A DNA stretch of 62,385 nucleotides from Bacillota bacterium (GTDB lineage Bacteria; Bacillota; Clostridia; Acetivibrionales; JAFADI01). Below the pieces are notes generated by a model. It did not search any database. It saw only the letters and a list, made by a program, of their open reading frames with translations, and was not told the origin of the DNA. A program made the translations under genes and the position numbers. The stretch's first letter is position 1. The number at the start of each line of letters is the position of its first letter. Where the stretch lies: assembly GCA_023424965.1 (NCBI GenBank), contig JAFADI010000132.1:1-62385 (forward strand), read 5' to 3'. Positions 35,608-44,947 of the stretch are shown here, piece by piece.

Positions 35608-36324
35608 TTGGTCAAAGGTCTCCGGGGCAGCAATAAAGGCGCCTTTACCGTGGAAGCCACACTGGTGGTCCCCGTAATACTGCTGGTATTGTTTCTCCTT
35701 ATTTATTGCTTTATGATTCTTTATCAGACGGTGGTGCTCAATAGGGCCGCAGCTTTTACTGCACAACAGGGGGCCGAGGTCTGGTTGGACAGCAGAAAAA
35801 TCATCGAGACGGGCGAATTTGGCAGTACAGCGATGGACGGCCTCTATACCCGGGTGTTGAACGACTATCTTTTGGAGGTGGACAGGCCTCTCATGGACGC
35901 TGAGGCGGTAGATTTGTCAAAAAGCCTGGAAACCCTGTATGGGGAAGCCTCCACCAATAGCTCCGACGTGAAGGACAAGAAGTTGTACCAGATTAAAGCG
36001 GGCTTGTTCAAGAATCTTAAAGGCGGTATTTTAAAACCTGAAAAGACAACGGTGGATGTCAAATTCACCAACCGGATGCTGGAAAGAAAGCTGGATGTCA
36101 CCATTACCCAGGAGGTGAGGATTCCCCTGGGCATGTTGAAGTCAATCTTCAGCGGGAAAAGTACCCTGACACTTGAAGGAAGGGGAACGGCGGCCGTTGC
36201 CGAGCCCGCCGAATATATAAGAAATATTGACTTTGGCATCGAGTGCGCAAGAAGGGTAAAGGATGCGGTCAACATCGATGCCCTGCTTGATAAAATAAAA
36301 GGTGGAAGCGGTGCGGGAGAATGA
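35608..36324 (+). CDS. TadE-like minor pseudopilin
   Basis: The roughly 238-residue protein begins with the TadE-type signature NKGAFTVEATLVVPVILLVL, a hydrophobic helix, then an extracytoplasmic region. The start is unclear: TTG 35608 lies 8 bases after GGAGGG, while TTG 35584 overlaps the flp stop. Its stop overlaps the next start (ATGA). Confidence 0.85.
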   Translation: MVKGLRGSNKGAFTVEATLVVPVILLVLFLLIYCFMILYQTVVLNRAAAFTAQQGAEVWLDSRKIIETGEFGSTAMDGLYTRVLNDYLLEVDRPLMDAEAVDLSKSLETLYGEASTNSSDVKDKKLYQIKAGLFKNLKGGILKPEKTTVDVKFTNRMLERKLDVTITQEVRIPLGMLKSIFSGKSTLTLEGRGTAAVAEPAEYIRNIDFGIECARRVKDAVNIDALLDKIKGGSGAGE

Positions 36325-38297
36325 GGGGGCAAAACAATCGCGGCGGAATTACCGCCTTTCTGGCAATCATATTTACGGCATTATTACTATTTGCAGGTAT
36401 TTTTGCAGACGGTGCAAGAATTGCCGTGGCGGAGAGAAAGGTGCAGGCTTCGCTCAATACGGCGGTAAGGTCCGCACTGGCGGGCTGCGACGAGGACCTT
36501 GTGGGGGATTACGGCCTTTACGGGCTGGATACCGGGTCGGAAAGCTCAGGCGCAAAGCGGGATGTGGTAAACTACCTGAAAACAAACCTGGCGGAACGCC
36601 ATCAGGGAATCCGTTTCATCACCTATGAAGTGGACGAAGAGAGCGTTACCGCAGAGGGGATGGGAAGCCTGCTCAACAAGGAGATTTACAAGCGTCAGAT
36701 ATTGGAATACATGAAATACAGAGCCCCGGTCACTATTACGGAGAATGTGGTCAATAAGTTCCTGGCGGCGAAAATTGATAAAAAACTTGATTTCAGTGAG
36801 AAGGAAAATATAGCAAGAAGTGCGGGACAACAAATCAAAGGCAGTCTTTCCCGGCTAAAGGGGAATGTGAAGAAAATCGCAGTCTCCGTGGGTAAAACAG
36901 CCGTCAGGGAATTTAAGAGCACTCTGACTGCACGGATTACCGAAGACTCTGCCGGGTATGCGGTAGAGCAGTTGAAGGAATTGTTGGGGATTTGCCGGGA
37001 GGCAAAAGAGGATGTGAAAACCGTCAATAACGGTATGAGCGAATACGACAGGGCAAAAGCGGAGGCAGACGAGGCTGCAGACAAAGCGGGTGCTTCCAGG
37101 ACCGTGAGTGAGTTTGACGCTGTCAACCGGGCGGGGAAGGCACTGGGGGGTGTGCTTGACAACAACATCGCCGCGCTGGAGAACGCAGTGGGTGTGCTGA
37201 CGCAAAAAGCAAACCAGGTAAAAGCGCTCAAGAAAGACCTGGAAGGACTGGCAGAGGGTTCCGCCTCCGCCGGGGAGAAGCAGGCGCAAATCGAGGCTCT
37301 GTTAAGCGATATGAAGGCAATCGTGGAGGGATTGAAGCTGGAGGAACCCCCGGAACTGACGGAGCCCTCTGCCGATGCCCCGGGAACTCCCCGGGCGGAG
37401 TCCGAAGGAGAAGCTGAGGATAAGAAAGGCTTTTTCGAAAGCCTGAAAGAGGAACTGTCGAAGAAATTACTGCTGACACCCCTGGATAAGAGCTGGTTTA
37501 TTCCTGCGGAAAAATTTGACGCGGCCTCGCAGGAAGATGCATTAAAATTCGAGGCCATGAACAAAAGTGTGGAAAGCGTCGGCCGGCTTTCCGATGAAGC
37601 GGTGGCGGAAGAGCAAAATCAAAATATACTCACCTTTATAAAAAGCGTCATGGATTTTCTCCGGAATGCTTTGACGGGTTCCCGGGACAACCTGTACATC
37701 ACGGAATATATCATGGACAAATATACTTTTGTCACTTCTCACACCGAGCGGGACCATGTTTTCGGCAAAGGAGAGGTGGAGTACATTCTGTGGGGCAAGG
37801 ATGTAGAAGCGGTCAACGCAGGCCTGGTTCTGGGGCAGGTGTGGTTCCTCCGCTTCGGAATAGACACCCTGGATTATTTTTCTACCAGCAAGGTGCCCCA
37901 CCCGGTTGCAAGACTGGTAGAAGCGCTGATCAGAGGGGCGGCCTCGGCTTTCTCGGACGTTTTTGAGCTGTATACCGGCAAGGGCTGCTACCTTTCGCCA
38001 AGCTTGAAAGCAGTGCGCCTCAGCTACTCCGATCATTTAAGAGTTTTCCTGCTGATGCAGCCGGAGGATACAAAGCTGGCCCGTATGCGCCAGCTTGTAC
38101 AGATCAATATCGCCCACCGGGAACAGTCCTCCAAAGAGGCATTCCTGCTGGAGGATTGCAGCACCCTTTTGAAAGCGGGTGCGGAAGTAAAAATCAACCT
38201 GTGGATTCTTCCGCTTTTCCAGGTGGACAAATTCGGAATCGACAGGTTTAAAGACGGTAAATACAGCATAAAGAAACAAACCCTCATTGGTTATTAG
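36321..38297 (+). CDS. TadG-like DUF5702 protein
   Basis: The 658-residue protein starts with GGITAFLAIIFTALLLFAGIFAD, a Tad-type N-terminal helix, and continues as a large extracytoplasmic DUF5702-like region. Residues of about 230-330 are helical and Ala/Glu/Lys-rich (coiled coil), followed by a Pro/Glu-rich linker. The C-terminal third holds RDHVFGKGEVEYILWG and LYTGKGCYLSPS. Such proteins are found in Tad loci of Clostridia; their role is not defined. Confidence 0.85.
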   Translation: MRGQNNRGGITAFLAIIFTALLLFAGIFADGARIAVAERKVQASLNTAVRSALAGCDEDLVGDYGLYGLDTGSESSGAKRDVVNYLKTNLAERHQGIRFITYEVDEESVTAEGMGSLLNKEIYKRQILEYMKYRAPVTITENVVNKFLAAKIDKKLDFSEKENIARSAGQQIKGSLSRLKGNVKKIAVSVGKTAVREFKSTLTARITEDSAGYAVEQLKELLGICREAKEDVKTVNNGMSEYDRAKAEADEAADKAGASRTVSEFDAVNRAGKALGGVLDNNIAALENAVGVLTQKANQVKALKKDLEGLAEGSASAGEKQAQIEALLSDMKAIVEGLKLEEPPELTEPSADAPGTPRAESEGEAEDKKGFFESLKEELSKKLLLTPLDKSWFIPAEKFDAASQEDALKFEAMNKSVESVGRLSDEAVAEEQNQNILTFIKSVMDFLRNALTGSRDNLYITEYIMDKYTFVTSHTERDHVFGKGEVEYILWGKDVEAVNAGLVLGQVWFLRFGIDTLDYFSTSKVPHPVARLVEALIRGAASAFSDVFELYTGKGCYLSPSLKAVRLSYSDHLRVFLLMQPEDTKLARMRQLVQINIAHREQSSKEAFLLEDCSTLLKAGAEVKINLWILPLFQVDKFGIDRFKDGKYSIKKQTLIGY

Positions 38298-38307
38298 GTG
38301 CGAAGGT

Positions 38308-39351
38308 ATGAAAAGAATCTCCACAGATAAAAAGGGTTCCATGACCATGGAAGCGGCGCTGGTACTGCCGGTATTCCTGGGGCTGTTTCTGACGCTTCTG
38401 TTTCTTGTAAAAATGGCGGGCATCAACATCGTGCTGGACCACGCGGCAAATGAAACGGCAAAACAGATGGCGGCATCAGCCTACCCCATATCCTTTCTGA
38501 ATGAATTTGAAGATTCCCTGGTGGAGGAATATGGCGAAGGGTCCCAAATTGAGGAACTGAAAAGCGGGATTACAGAATTGCCCTTTTCGGCCTTGAAGGA
38601 CGGGACAGACGCGTTCCTGGAACAAGGGGACAAATTTGATTTGCTGACCAGGCTGCTGGCAGGAAAGGCAGAAAAGGAAGACATCAATTCCATCCTGACT
38701 TCCGCCAAGGAAAAAGCTGCGGACAGTGCAGGCGAGGCACTGCAGGACGGAGTGCTGGACGTTGCCAAAAAGGGATTGGGAAGCTTCTTTATCGGGTTGG
38801 TCAAGGAAGCATACTGGAACATCAAGGACAGGGGCAAGTACGTCATTGCCGGGGAACTCATGGAAAAGCACCTGGTGGGGACACTTATTGACAAGGACAA
38901 GCTGAAGCTGAAGGTGGTTGAATTCCCCCAGGGAGAGAAGGAATTTGAAGCGTGTAGGGCAAATCCTTACTATGCGGAGGCAGGACTTGTCCCGGGAAAA
39001 GATTTCAGCAGGGATGATGTGGTGATACAGCTTGAATACCGGGTTGAGCTTTCACTGCCGGTTCTGGGGAAAAAGGAGATACTCTTTAGAAATACTGCGG
39101 TGGAGAGAGGCTGGCTGCGCGGCGGCAATGGAATCATCACGGAAAAGGCCGAAGGAATCCAACTGGAAGAACTGGCCCAGTCTGGGGAAAGGGTTTTTGT
39201 GACAAAGACCGGAGAGTGCTATCATGAAGGGACTTGCAGGTACCTGAGGAGAAGTAAAATCCCCATAAAAAAGGATGATGCCCTGGATGAGGGATACCGG
39301 GCCTGCAAGGTTTGCAAGCCACAATCTGAGGCTACCCCCATGAAGCCATAG
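38308..39351 (+). CDS. TadE-like protein with C-terminal Cys/His metal-binding motif
   Basis: The roughly 347-residue protein starts with KKGSMTMEAALVLPVFLGLF, a second TadE-type signature. The extracytoplasmic part ends with GECYHEGTCRYLRR and then GYRACKVCKP, a C-x-H-x4-C ... C-x2-C arrangement resembling the Ada-like zinc motif found at the C-terminus of some secreted nucleases. Its presence on a pseudopilin is unusual. ATG 38308 follows GAAGG. Confidence 0.85.
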   Translation: MKRISTDKKGSMTMEAALVLPVFLGLFLTLLFLVKMAGINIVLDHAANETAKQMAASAYPISFLNEFEDSLVEEYGEGSQIEELKSGITELPFSALKDGTDAFLEQGDKFDLLTRLLAGKAEKEDINSILTSAKEKAADSAGEALQDGVLDVAKKGLGSFFIGLVKEAYWNIKDRGKYVIAGELMEKHLVGTLIDKDKLKLKVVEFPQGEKEFEACRANPYYAEAGLVPGKDFSRDDVVIQLEYRVELSLPVLGKKEILFRNTAVERGWLRGGNGIITEKAEGIQLEELAQSGERVFVTKTGECYHEGTCRYLRRSKIPIKKDDALDEGYRACKVCKPQSEATPMKP

Positions 39352-39387
39352 GACAACAGATAAATTCGTCTGGAGAAGGGACAGCCT

Positions 39388-40008
39388 ATGCAAATTGCTT
39401 TTGTCTTGCTTATAGGGGGACTGGCGGGAATGTCCGCCGGTATGCTCCAAAATTCCCTGCTGGAAGGGAAGCCCGGTCCGGGTGGATATGCGCGGAATTT
39501 TTACAGGGATTGGAAATTCATCTCTGCCGTAATCATCACGGCGGGAATAGCGCTTTTGATTTACCGGACCGCCGGGTCCACTTTTCAGACCCTTCACATG
39601 GGGATATTGGTCCTGCTGCTGGAACTCGCAGCTGTTTATGACCTGCAGCAGGGAATCATTCCGGACGGGTTGATCGCAGTGGGGATGGTGGCAGGCTTTG
39701 GGACGCTGATGATAGATCCTGGGGCTTCGCCCCTTGATTCAGCGGCAGGGGGGATAGGGGCCGGCGCCCTAATGGCCCTCGTTTCGCTGCTGACAAAAAA
39801 CGGGCTGGGAATGGGAGATGCCAAGCTTTTTGCGTGCATCGGCGTTTTTCTGGGGCTGGGACAAACCTTGACGGTTGCTGTTCTGTCCATTATTTTGAGT
39901 GGTGTTGCGGGTGTGATTCTCCTGGCCAGGGACAGAGGCAATAAAAACAGGACCATCCCATTGGCGCCATTAATGCTACTGGGAGTGGTATTGACCATTA
40001 TTTTTTGA
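39388..40008 (+). CDS. A24 family prepilin peptidase (first copy)
   Basis: The 206-residue membrane protein has the two catalytic aspartates of aspartic prepilin peptidases: VYDLQQGIIPD and LGMGDAKLFA. It lacks the N-terminal methylase domain, as in TadV/CpaA. It cleaves the leader of Flp-type prepilins at the membrane. A second A24 gene lies 1.5 kb downstream. Confidence 0.9.
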   Translation: MQIAFVLLIGGLAGMSAGMLQNSLLEGKPGPGGYARNFYRDWKFISAVIITAGIALLIYRTAGSTFQTLHMGILVLLLELAAVYDLQQGIIPDGLIAVGMVAGFGTLMIDPGASPLDSAAGGIGAGALMALVSLLTKNGLGMGDAKLFACIGVFLGLGQTLTVAVLSIILSGVAGVILLARDRGNKNRTIPLAPLMLLGVVLTIIF

Positions 40009-40035
40009 ACAAAAGGACAAGGGGGAGAAAGGAAA

Positions 40036-41502
40036 ATGACGGCCGATCACAGGGAGCGTTTCCAATACAGCTATGAAAACGATGCATCCGTAAATTATCT
40101 GGTGGTAAAGGCGGATATACGTGAGAAAATCCAGCAATTTCAGGTTGAAATGATTGCACACAACCCTTCCGCAGGGATTCTTCCCCTGGATGTGCGGCAG
40201 AAGGACGACACCCTCTGTTTTTATTATAATATCACTTCCAGGCAGGCTTTAGGCCGGCTATCCGATGAGAGAAAGCTCCTGCGCAAGGAACTTTTAGGGA
40301 TCTTGAGCAGGATGACGGCAATAGTGCTTGAAAGTAAGAATTACCTGCTGTATGACAAAAATTTTGTGCTGGATGAAAACTATATTTTTATCGACCTGCC
40401 ATCGCTAGAGGTCTTCCTGGTCTACCTTCCGGTTGCCGCAGAAAAGGGTTCGCCGAAGGACTTCCAGAGCTTTATCCTCAAATTGGCCACAGAAACCGTC
40501 ACTGCTGAGGAAGCCGGCAGTGACAACTTCCTGCAGAGAATTATCAGCTGTGCCGGGTCCGATACCTTTAACCTGATTGACTTTGGCAAACTTCTGTCGG
40601 AGCTTCAGAGGGGACAAAATTTCAGGGCAGGCAGTGTACCCAGTGCCCTACCGGAAAGCAATGAACCGGTGAGAAAATCCCTAAGCCTTCCCGGGACGGT
40701 GGAGGATATTTCTCCCCCAGGGCAGGTCCTTACGCATCCGGGCATTCCACCCATACCTCCTCCCAGACAGCAGGAGAGTTTGGCGGACCGGCAGAAGAAG
40801 GCGGGGCCTGGTGCCGATAAACCGCCTGTGGCAAAGGTGATAAAATACAAGACCAGCTCCATGGTGATTGCCGCCGCATCCCAGGCTGCAATCCTGGCGG
40901 GAATTGCGGGAAGCTGGGGACTGTTGAAGACAGCGGGAGATGATATTGTGACAACCTGTGCAGGCCTGGGTATTGCGGTTCTTGGGGCAGACTACTTTCT
41001 TTTCAAATATCTGTTTGGGGAAAATAACAGGGTAGAGGTGACCCCGACACAGGAGAAAAAGGGAAAGACGAAAAAGCCCTTATGGAGCAATGCTGCCGGT
41101 AAAGAGGGCCAGGGGAAAAAGGACCGCGGCGAAAGGCTCATCGACCTTGACGGCGGGCGTGCAGAAAAGGCCGGCCATTTTACGGGTGAAACCTTCCGGA
41201 CACCGGCATATCTGCAAGGTCTCCAGGAGGGGACCTTTGAGAAAATCCCCATTACAAAACCGGATTTTTTCATCGGCCGTATGAGGGAAAAGGTGGATTT
41301 TATCTCTACGAATAATACCGTAGGGAAGCTACATGCAGAAATCTTGTACCGGGAAGGCATGTATTGCCTTAAAGATCTGAATTCGAGAAACGGTACCTTC
41401 ATAAACGGGGTGAGGCTGGACAGCAACAGGGAATATGCGCTGAGCAGCAATGACCGGGTGAGGTTTGCAAACAGCGACTATAGGTTTATCATAGGGGGTT
41501 AA
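40036..41502 (+). CDS. DUF6382 and FHA domain membrane protein
   Basis: The 488-residue protein has an N-terminal DUF6382-like domain (about 1-180), a Pro-rich linker, two membrane helices (about 275-330) and a C-terminal FHA domain (about 410-485, with FIGRMREKVDF, GKLHAEILYR and LNSRNGTFING). The FHA fold binds phosphothreonine, so this protein may link pilus activity to Ser/Thr kinase signalling. No kinase gene is in the window. Confidence 0.85.
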   Translation: MTADHRERFQYSYENDASVNYLVVKADIREKIQQFQVEMIAHNPSAGILPLDVRQKDDTLCFYYNITSRQALGRLSDERKLLRKELLGILSRMTAIVLESKNYLLYDKNFVLDENYIFIDLPSLEVFLVYLPVAAEKGSPKDFQSFILKLATETVTAEEAGSDNFLQRIISCAGSDTFNLIDFGKLLSELQRGQNFRAGSVPSALPESNEPVRKSLSLPGTVEDISPPGQVLTHPGIPPIPPPRQQESLADRQKKAGPGADKPPVAKVIKYKTSSMVIAAASQAAILAGIAGSWGLLKTAGDDIVTTCAGLGIAVLGADYFLFKYLFGENNRVEVTPTQEKKGKTKKPLWSNAAGKEGQGKKDRGERLIDLDGGRAEKAGHFTGETFRTPAYLQGLQEGTFEKIPITKPDFFIGRMREKVDFISTNNTVGKLHAEILYREGMYCLKDLNSRNGTFINGVRLDSNREYALSSNDRVRFANSDYRFIIGG

Positions 41503-41527
41503 GGCCATACACATTTGTCTGGGGGAA

Positions 41528-42025
41528 GTGTTTATATTGCTCCTGCTTGCGCTCCTGGGAGACATCCGCACATACAAGATAAGGAACAGCATAACCCTGC
41601 CTTTCATTGTGCTGGGAGCTGCCACCAATATTTATTTGCAGGGATTGCCGGGGTTAAGGTTTTCTTTTATGGGAATGCTGGTTCCCTTCCTTCTGCTTGC
41701 CGGTCTTTTCGTGCTGAAAATGCTGGGAGCCGGTGACATCAAAGCCTTTTGCGCCGTTGGAAGCATCATGGGGGCAGAGTTTGTCATCAATGCCATGGCC
41801 TACTCCTTCCTGGCGGGAGGGGTGATCGCCTCAGCGCTCATTCTGCTGAGGGGAAACGGGAAAGAGCGGTTCAAGCATCTTTTTTCCTACTTGAAATACT
41901 GCCTGCTGACTTTAAAGCTTCAGCCCTATGGAGATTTCGAAGATAAAAGCAAAGGAGACAAGTTCCGCTTTGCTTATGCCATTACCTGCGGAACATGTAT
42001 TCAAGCCTTTCTGGCTGCTTCCTGA
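41528..42025 (+). CDS. A24 family prepilin peptidase (second copy)
   Basis: The 165-residue membrane protein has the aspartates in GDIRTYKIRN and MLGAGDIKAFCAVG. It is shorter than the first copy. The start is uncertain: GTG 41528 has a G-run only one or two bases upstream, and no ATG is available. The last gene of the pilus operon, it differs enough from the first copy to suggest separate substrates (for example pilin versus TadE-type proteins), which is inference. Confidence 0.8.
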   Translation: MFILLLLALLGDIRTYKIRNSITLPFIVLGAATNIYLQGLPGLRFSFMGMLVPFLLLAGLFVLKMLGAGDIKAFCAVGSIMGAEFVINAMAYSFLAGGVIASALILLRGNGKERFKHLFSYLKYCLLTLKLQPYGDFEDKSKGDKFRFAYAITCGTCIQAFLAAS

Positions 42026-42100
42026 ATTCCGGGCTGAAAAACAAACGCCTTCAACGCTATTGCGGAAGACGGTTGCTTTCTGCCGGAATCCAACAAGGAC

Positions 42101-42352
42101 TCAAACCTCCGGTTTGTGCAATGTGGGGTCATTCCTTCTTACAATAATCTGATTCCGGCCGTTTCTAAAAGATTTTTTAACATCCAGGCCTTTCATGACG
42201 AGGGTGTCATAAATGGCATCGGTCTGGTGAAAATAGTTATTGCCGATATCCAGCACCAGCGTTTCTCCCGGACCAAGTTCCTCCGACAGGCTCTCAAGTG
42301 TGGCATCGGAATTTATGGCTTCCGCATTGATGATCTTTTCTTGTTCGTCCAT
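42101..42352 (-). CDS. Small hypothetical protein
   Basis: The 83-residue acidic protein has no membrane segment. The core reads GETLVLDIGNNYFHQTDAI and then NGRNQIIVRR, with an alpha/beta look. AAGGAG lies 8 bases before the ATG, which supports a real gene. I do not recognise the family. It is convergent with the pilus operon. Confidence 0.65.
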   Translation of the reverse strand: MDEQEKIINAEAINSDATLESLSEELGPGETLVLDIGNNYFHQTDAIYDTLVMKGLDVKKSFRNGRNQIIVRRNDPTLHKPEV

Positions 42353-42513
42353 TGTTTTTTCTCCTTATAAAGCACTAACTTTATTATTAACCCACGCGGC
42401 GATGTTTATAAAAATTAAAATATTCATTTTTTATTAAAACAGTGTATAAATTCCTTTTAGCCGTCAATACTATTAAGGACCTCACAAAATACATTTTGAC
42501 CCCCTTTACATTA

Positions 42514-42543
42514 AGGTTAGTCGCCAGGCTAACCTCTTTTTTT
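42514..42543 (+). terminator. Orphan intrinsic terminator
   Basis: AGGTTAG at 42514-42520 pairs with CTAACCT at 42529-42535, followed by CTTTTTTT. No plus-strand gene ends just upstream: the pilus operon ends about 490 bp away with a minus-strand gene between. It may end a small RNA or a leader transcript. Confidence 0.65.
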
Positions 42544-42566
42544 ATCCTTCAATTAAATTTCCCAAC

Positions 42567-42601
42567 ATGACAGGGTGCTGTCATATTCATTTTTGTATAA
42601 T
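42567..42601 (+). promoter_or_regulatory. Palindrome and -10 element upstream of the GyrI-like gene
   Basis: ATGACAG at 42567-42573 and CTGTCAT at 42578-42584 form a perfect 7-4-7 palindrome. A consensus TATAAT lies at 42596-42601 with no good -35 at normal spacing, so an activator bound to the palindrome may be needed. Confidence 0.5.
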
Positions 42602-42662
42602 GAACTGGAAGGATATTTCTGTGACTTTGAATAGGAGTTGCCTGTAGAGGGAGGAGCGGCAA

Positions 42663-43295
42663 ATGAGCAAAATTGATTTGAAGAAGGAACTGAAAGACCT
42701 ATATGAGGTGTCTCACAAAGAGCCGGCTATCGTGAGGGTGCCCGCACTGCGGTATATCATGGCGGATGGGGAAGGGGATCCCAACACGGCTGCCGCATAT
42801 AAAGAGGTGGTAGAAGCCCTGGTCACCCTTTCCTACACCATCAAATTCATGCTGAAGAAAGGCGGCGCACAGGTTGATTATGGGGTCATGCCCCTTCAGG
42901 GCCTGTGGTGGACGGAGGATATGGCCCAATTCAGTATAAAGAACAAAAATGACTGGAAATGGACCGCAATGATACTTCAACCCGACCACATCACCCGGGA
43001 GATTTTTGAAGCGGGAGCAGAACTGGCGAAAAAGAAAAAGCCCCTTCCCGCCCTGCCGAAGCTCCGGCTGGAAACCTTTGAAGAAGGCCTGTGTGCCCAG
43101 ATATTGCACATGGGACCTTATGCCGCGGAGGCTCCCACCATTGAGAAGCTCCACCGCTTCATCAAAGAAAACGGCTGCGAGCTGACGGGCAAGCACCATG
43201 AAATCTACATGAGCGATGTACGGAAGACGGCTCCGGACAAGCTTAAAACCATCCTCCGGCAGCCCATGAAGCCGGCGGCAAAGGCTCCAGGGTGA
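42663..43295 (+). CDS. GyrI-like small-molecule-binding domain protein
   Basis: The 210-residue protein matches stand-alone GyrI-like (SOUL/AraC-effector fold) proteins: PALRYIMADGEGDPN, YGVMPLQGLWWTED and HMGPYAAEAPTIEKLH. Family members bind or hydrolyse toxic small molecules, or act as effector domains. There is no DNA-binding domain here. GAGGAG precedes the ATG. Confidence 0.88.
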   Translation: MSKIDLKKELKDLYEVSHKEPAIVRVPALRYIMADGEGDPNTAAAYKEVVEALVTLSYTIKFMLKKGGAQVDYGVMPLQGLWWTEDMAQFSIKNKNDWKWTAMILQPDHITREIFEAGAELAKKKKPLPALPKLRLETFEEGLCAQILHMGPYAAEAPTIEKLHRFIKENGCELTGKHHEIYMSDVRKTAPDKLKTILRQPMKPAAKAPG

Positions 43296-43324
43296 AACGA
43301 AGAGAATAAAAACATAAAATAAAA

Positions 43325-43370
43325 GCGGCGAAAGGGGCCCTTTCAAGTCTGAAAGGAGCCTTTCCGCCGC
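43325..43370. terminator. Terminator between the GyrI-like gene and opuC
   Basis: GCGGCGAAAGG at 43325-43335 pairs with CCTTTCCGCCGC at 43359-43370 (one bulge), with inner CCTTTC/GAAAGG arms. A T-run follows on the minus strand, so it mainly ends the opuC operon. Confidence 0.8.
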
Positions 43371-43404
43371 TCCGGCACTGTCCGCGGAGACCCGCAGGGC
43401 AGTG

Positions 43405-44304
43405 TTATTCGATCAAGCCTTTGGAGACAAGGAAGTCTCTTGCCACATCCTTTGTGGCTTTCTTTTCGGCCTCTACCGCATAATTCATTTTCTGCATTTC
43501 CTCATCACTGATCTTGCCTTCCAGGGAATTGAGAATGCCCTCAAGTTCCGGATGTTTTTTCAGTGTGTCTTCCCGGACAATGGGTGCGGCATAATACGGA
43601 GGGAAAAACTTCTTGTCGTCCTCCAGTATTTTGAGCTTGAAGGTGATCAACTGACCATCTGTGGAGAAAGCGTCCGTCACATCCATTTTTCCCTGGGACA
43701 GGGCCTGGTATTTCATGGCGGTGTCCATTTTGACAGGCTCACCCTTGAACTTAAGCCCATAAGCTTCGATCATGCCGTCATATCCGTCCTGCCTGTCAAA
43801 AAATTCGTGCTCTGCGCCGAAAATAAGGCCATTGGCGTGAGGAATCAAATCGCTGACCTTGACAATATTTTTTTCTTTGGCGTAATCCTCTTTTATGGCG
43901 ACAGCGTAGGTATTATTCAGTCCCAGGGGCGAGAGCCACTTGATTTGAAATTGTTTGGAAAACTCGTCTTTGACAATCTGGTAAACCTTATCGGCATCAC
44001 TGACCACGTCCATCTTGAGGTGGGCCGTCAGGCCTGTGCCGGTATATTCGGGATAAATATCCAGTTGGCCTTTTTTCAAGGCCTCAAAGCATACCATGGT
44101 TCCGCCCAGGTTTTCCTTATGTTCAACCTCCAGATCGGTCTTTGCCTGGATCAACTGCGTAAAGATGGAGCCTAAAACCATATTTTCGGTGAAATTTTTG
44201 GAGCCTACGGTGATTTTTTTCCCCGAGGCCGCTCCGCAAGCGGAAAAAACACCTGCCAGCATTACGATGCATAAAACGATGGAAACTCTTCTCATACCTT
44301 TCAT
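43405..44304 (-). CDS. opuCC: Osmoprotectant-binding lipoprotein OpuCC
   Basis: The 299-residue lipoprotein has a signal ending in FSACG and an OpuAC-like binding fold: VGSKNFTENMVLGSIFTQLI, YPEYTGTGL and DVTDAFSTDGQL. Such proteins bind glycine betaine, carnitine or choline for uptake under osmotic stress. Its start overlaps the stop of the upstream permease gene. Confidence 0.92.
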   Translation of the reverse strand: MKGMRRVSIVLCIVMLAGVFSACGAASGKKITVGSKNFTENMVLGSIFTQLIQAKTDLEVEHKENLGGTMVCFEALKKGQLDIYPEYTGTGLTAHLKMDVVSDADKVYQIVKDEFSKQFQIKWLSPLGLNNTYAVAIKEDYAKEKNIVKVSDLIPHANGLIFGAEHEFFDRQDGYDGMIEAYGLKFKGEPVKMDTAMKYQALSQGKMDVTDAFSTDGQLITFKLKILEDDKKFFPPYYAAPIVREDTLKKHPELEGILNSLEGKISDEEMQKMNYAVEAEKKATKDVARDFLVSKGLIE

Positions 44305-44930
44305 TTTGAACCTCCTTGCAAATTCATAGTTCGCTTTCCCGACTTGACCAATTTCTTTTCGGAATACAACAGGAAGAAGTCTGTCATGACGGCAAGCAGT
44401 GATACCGGAATGGCTCCCTTCAGGATCATTCCTACGTCTGAAATCTGTACTCCCCTGTAGATGTAATAGCCGAGGCCTCCGGATCCAATGAGCACGCCGA
44501 TGGTGGCAATTCCCAGGGCGGTAATGATTGCCATCCGGATACCGGAAAGAATGACGGGCAGCGCAATGGGGATCTGAACCCTGTAAAGTAACTGGAGTTT
44601 TGTCATACCCATTCCTCTTCCGGCTTCAATCAAGCCGGCATCAACGCCCAATATACCCACATAGGTGTTTCTCACAATGGGCAGCAGCGAGTAGAGCGCA
44701 AGAGCCACTATTACGGGAGTGTTCCCCAGGCCGAAGACCATCATCAATATGGCCAGCAGTGCAACCGAGGGGATGGTCTGAACGACGTCGGTCATGGACA
44801 TGACAAAGCCGGCCAGGGCTTTGTTTCCTGTAATGAGAATGCCCAGCGCAATGCCTGCCGCCATGGCGATCAATACCCCGGCAAAAGTTATTTGCAGATG
44901 ACTGCCGGTAGATGCCAAAATCTCTCCCAC
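44301..44930 (-). CDS. opuCD: Osmoprotectant ABC permease OpuCD
   Basis: The 209-residue permease has about five to six helices and the OpuC-type EAA loop LIEAGRGMGMTKLQLLYRVQ followed by IPIALPVILSGIR. I chose the GTG at 44930 with GGGGGAG 8 bases upstream; longer in-frame starts run back into the other permease gene and encode unrelated sequence. Confidence 0.9.
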   Translation of the reverse strand: MGEILASTGSHLQITFAGVLIAMAAGIALGILITGNKALAGFVMSMTDVVQTIPSVALLAILMMVFGLGNTPVIVALALYSLLPIVRNTYVGILGVDAGLIEAGRGMGMTKLQLLYRVQIPIALPVILSGIRMAIITALGIATIGVLIGSGGLGYYIYRGVQISDVGMILKGAIPVSLLAVMTDFFLLYSEKKLVKSGKRTMNLQGGSK

Positions 44931-44947
44931 GATTTTCTCCCCCCTTT

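Noticed and set aside
43402..44175. Plus-strand frame opposite opuCC
   Set aside because: opuCC has lipobox, binding-protein motifs and operon context; the opposite frame has none.
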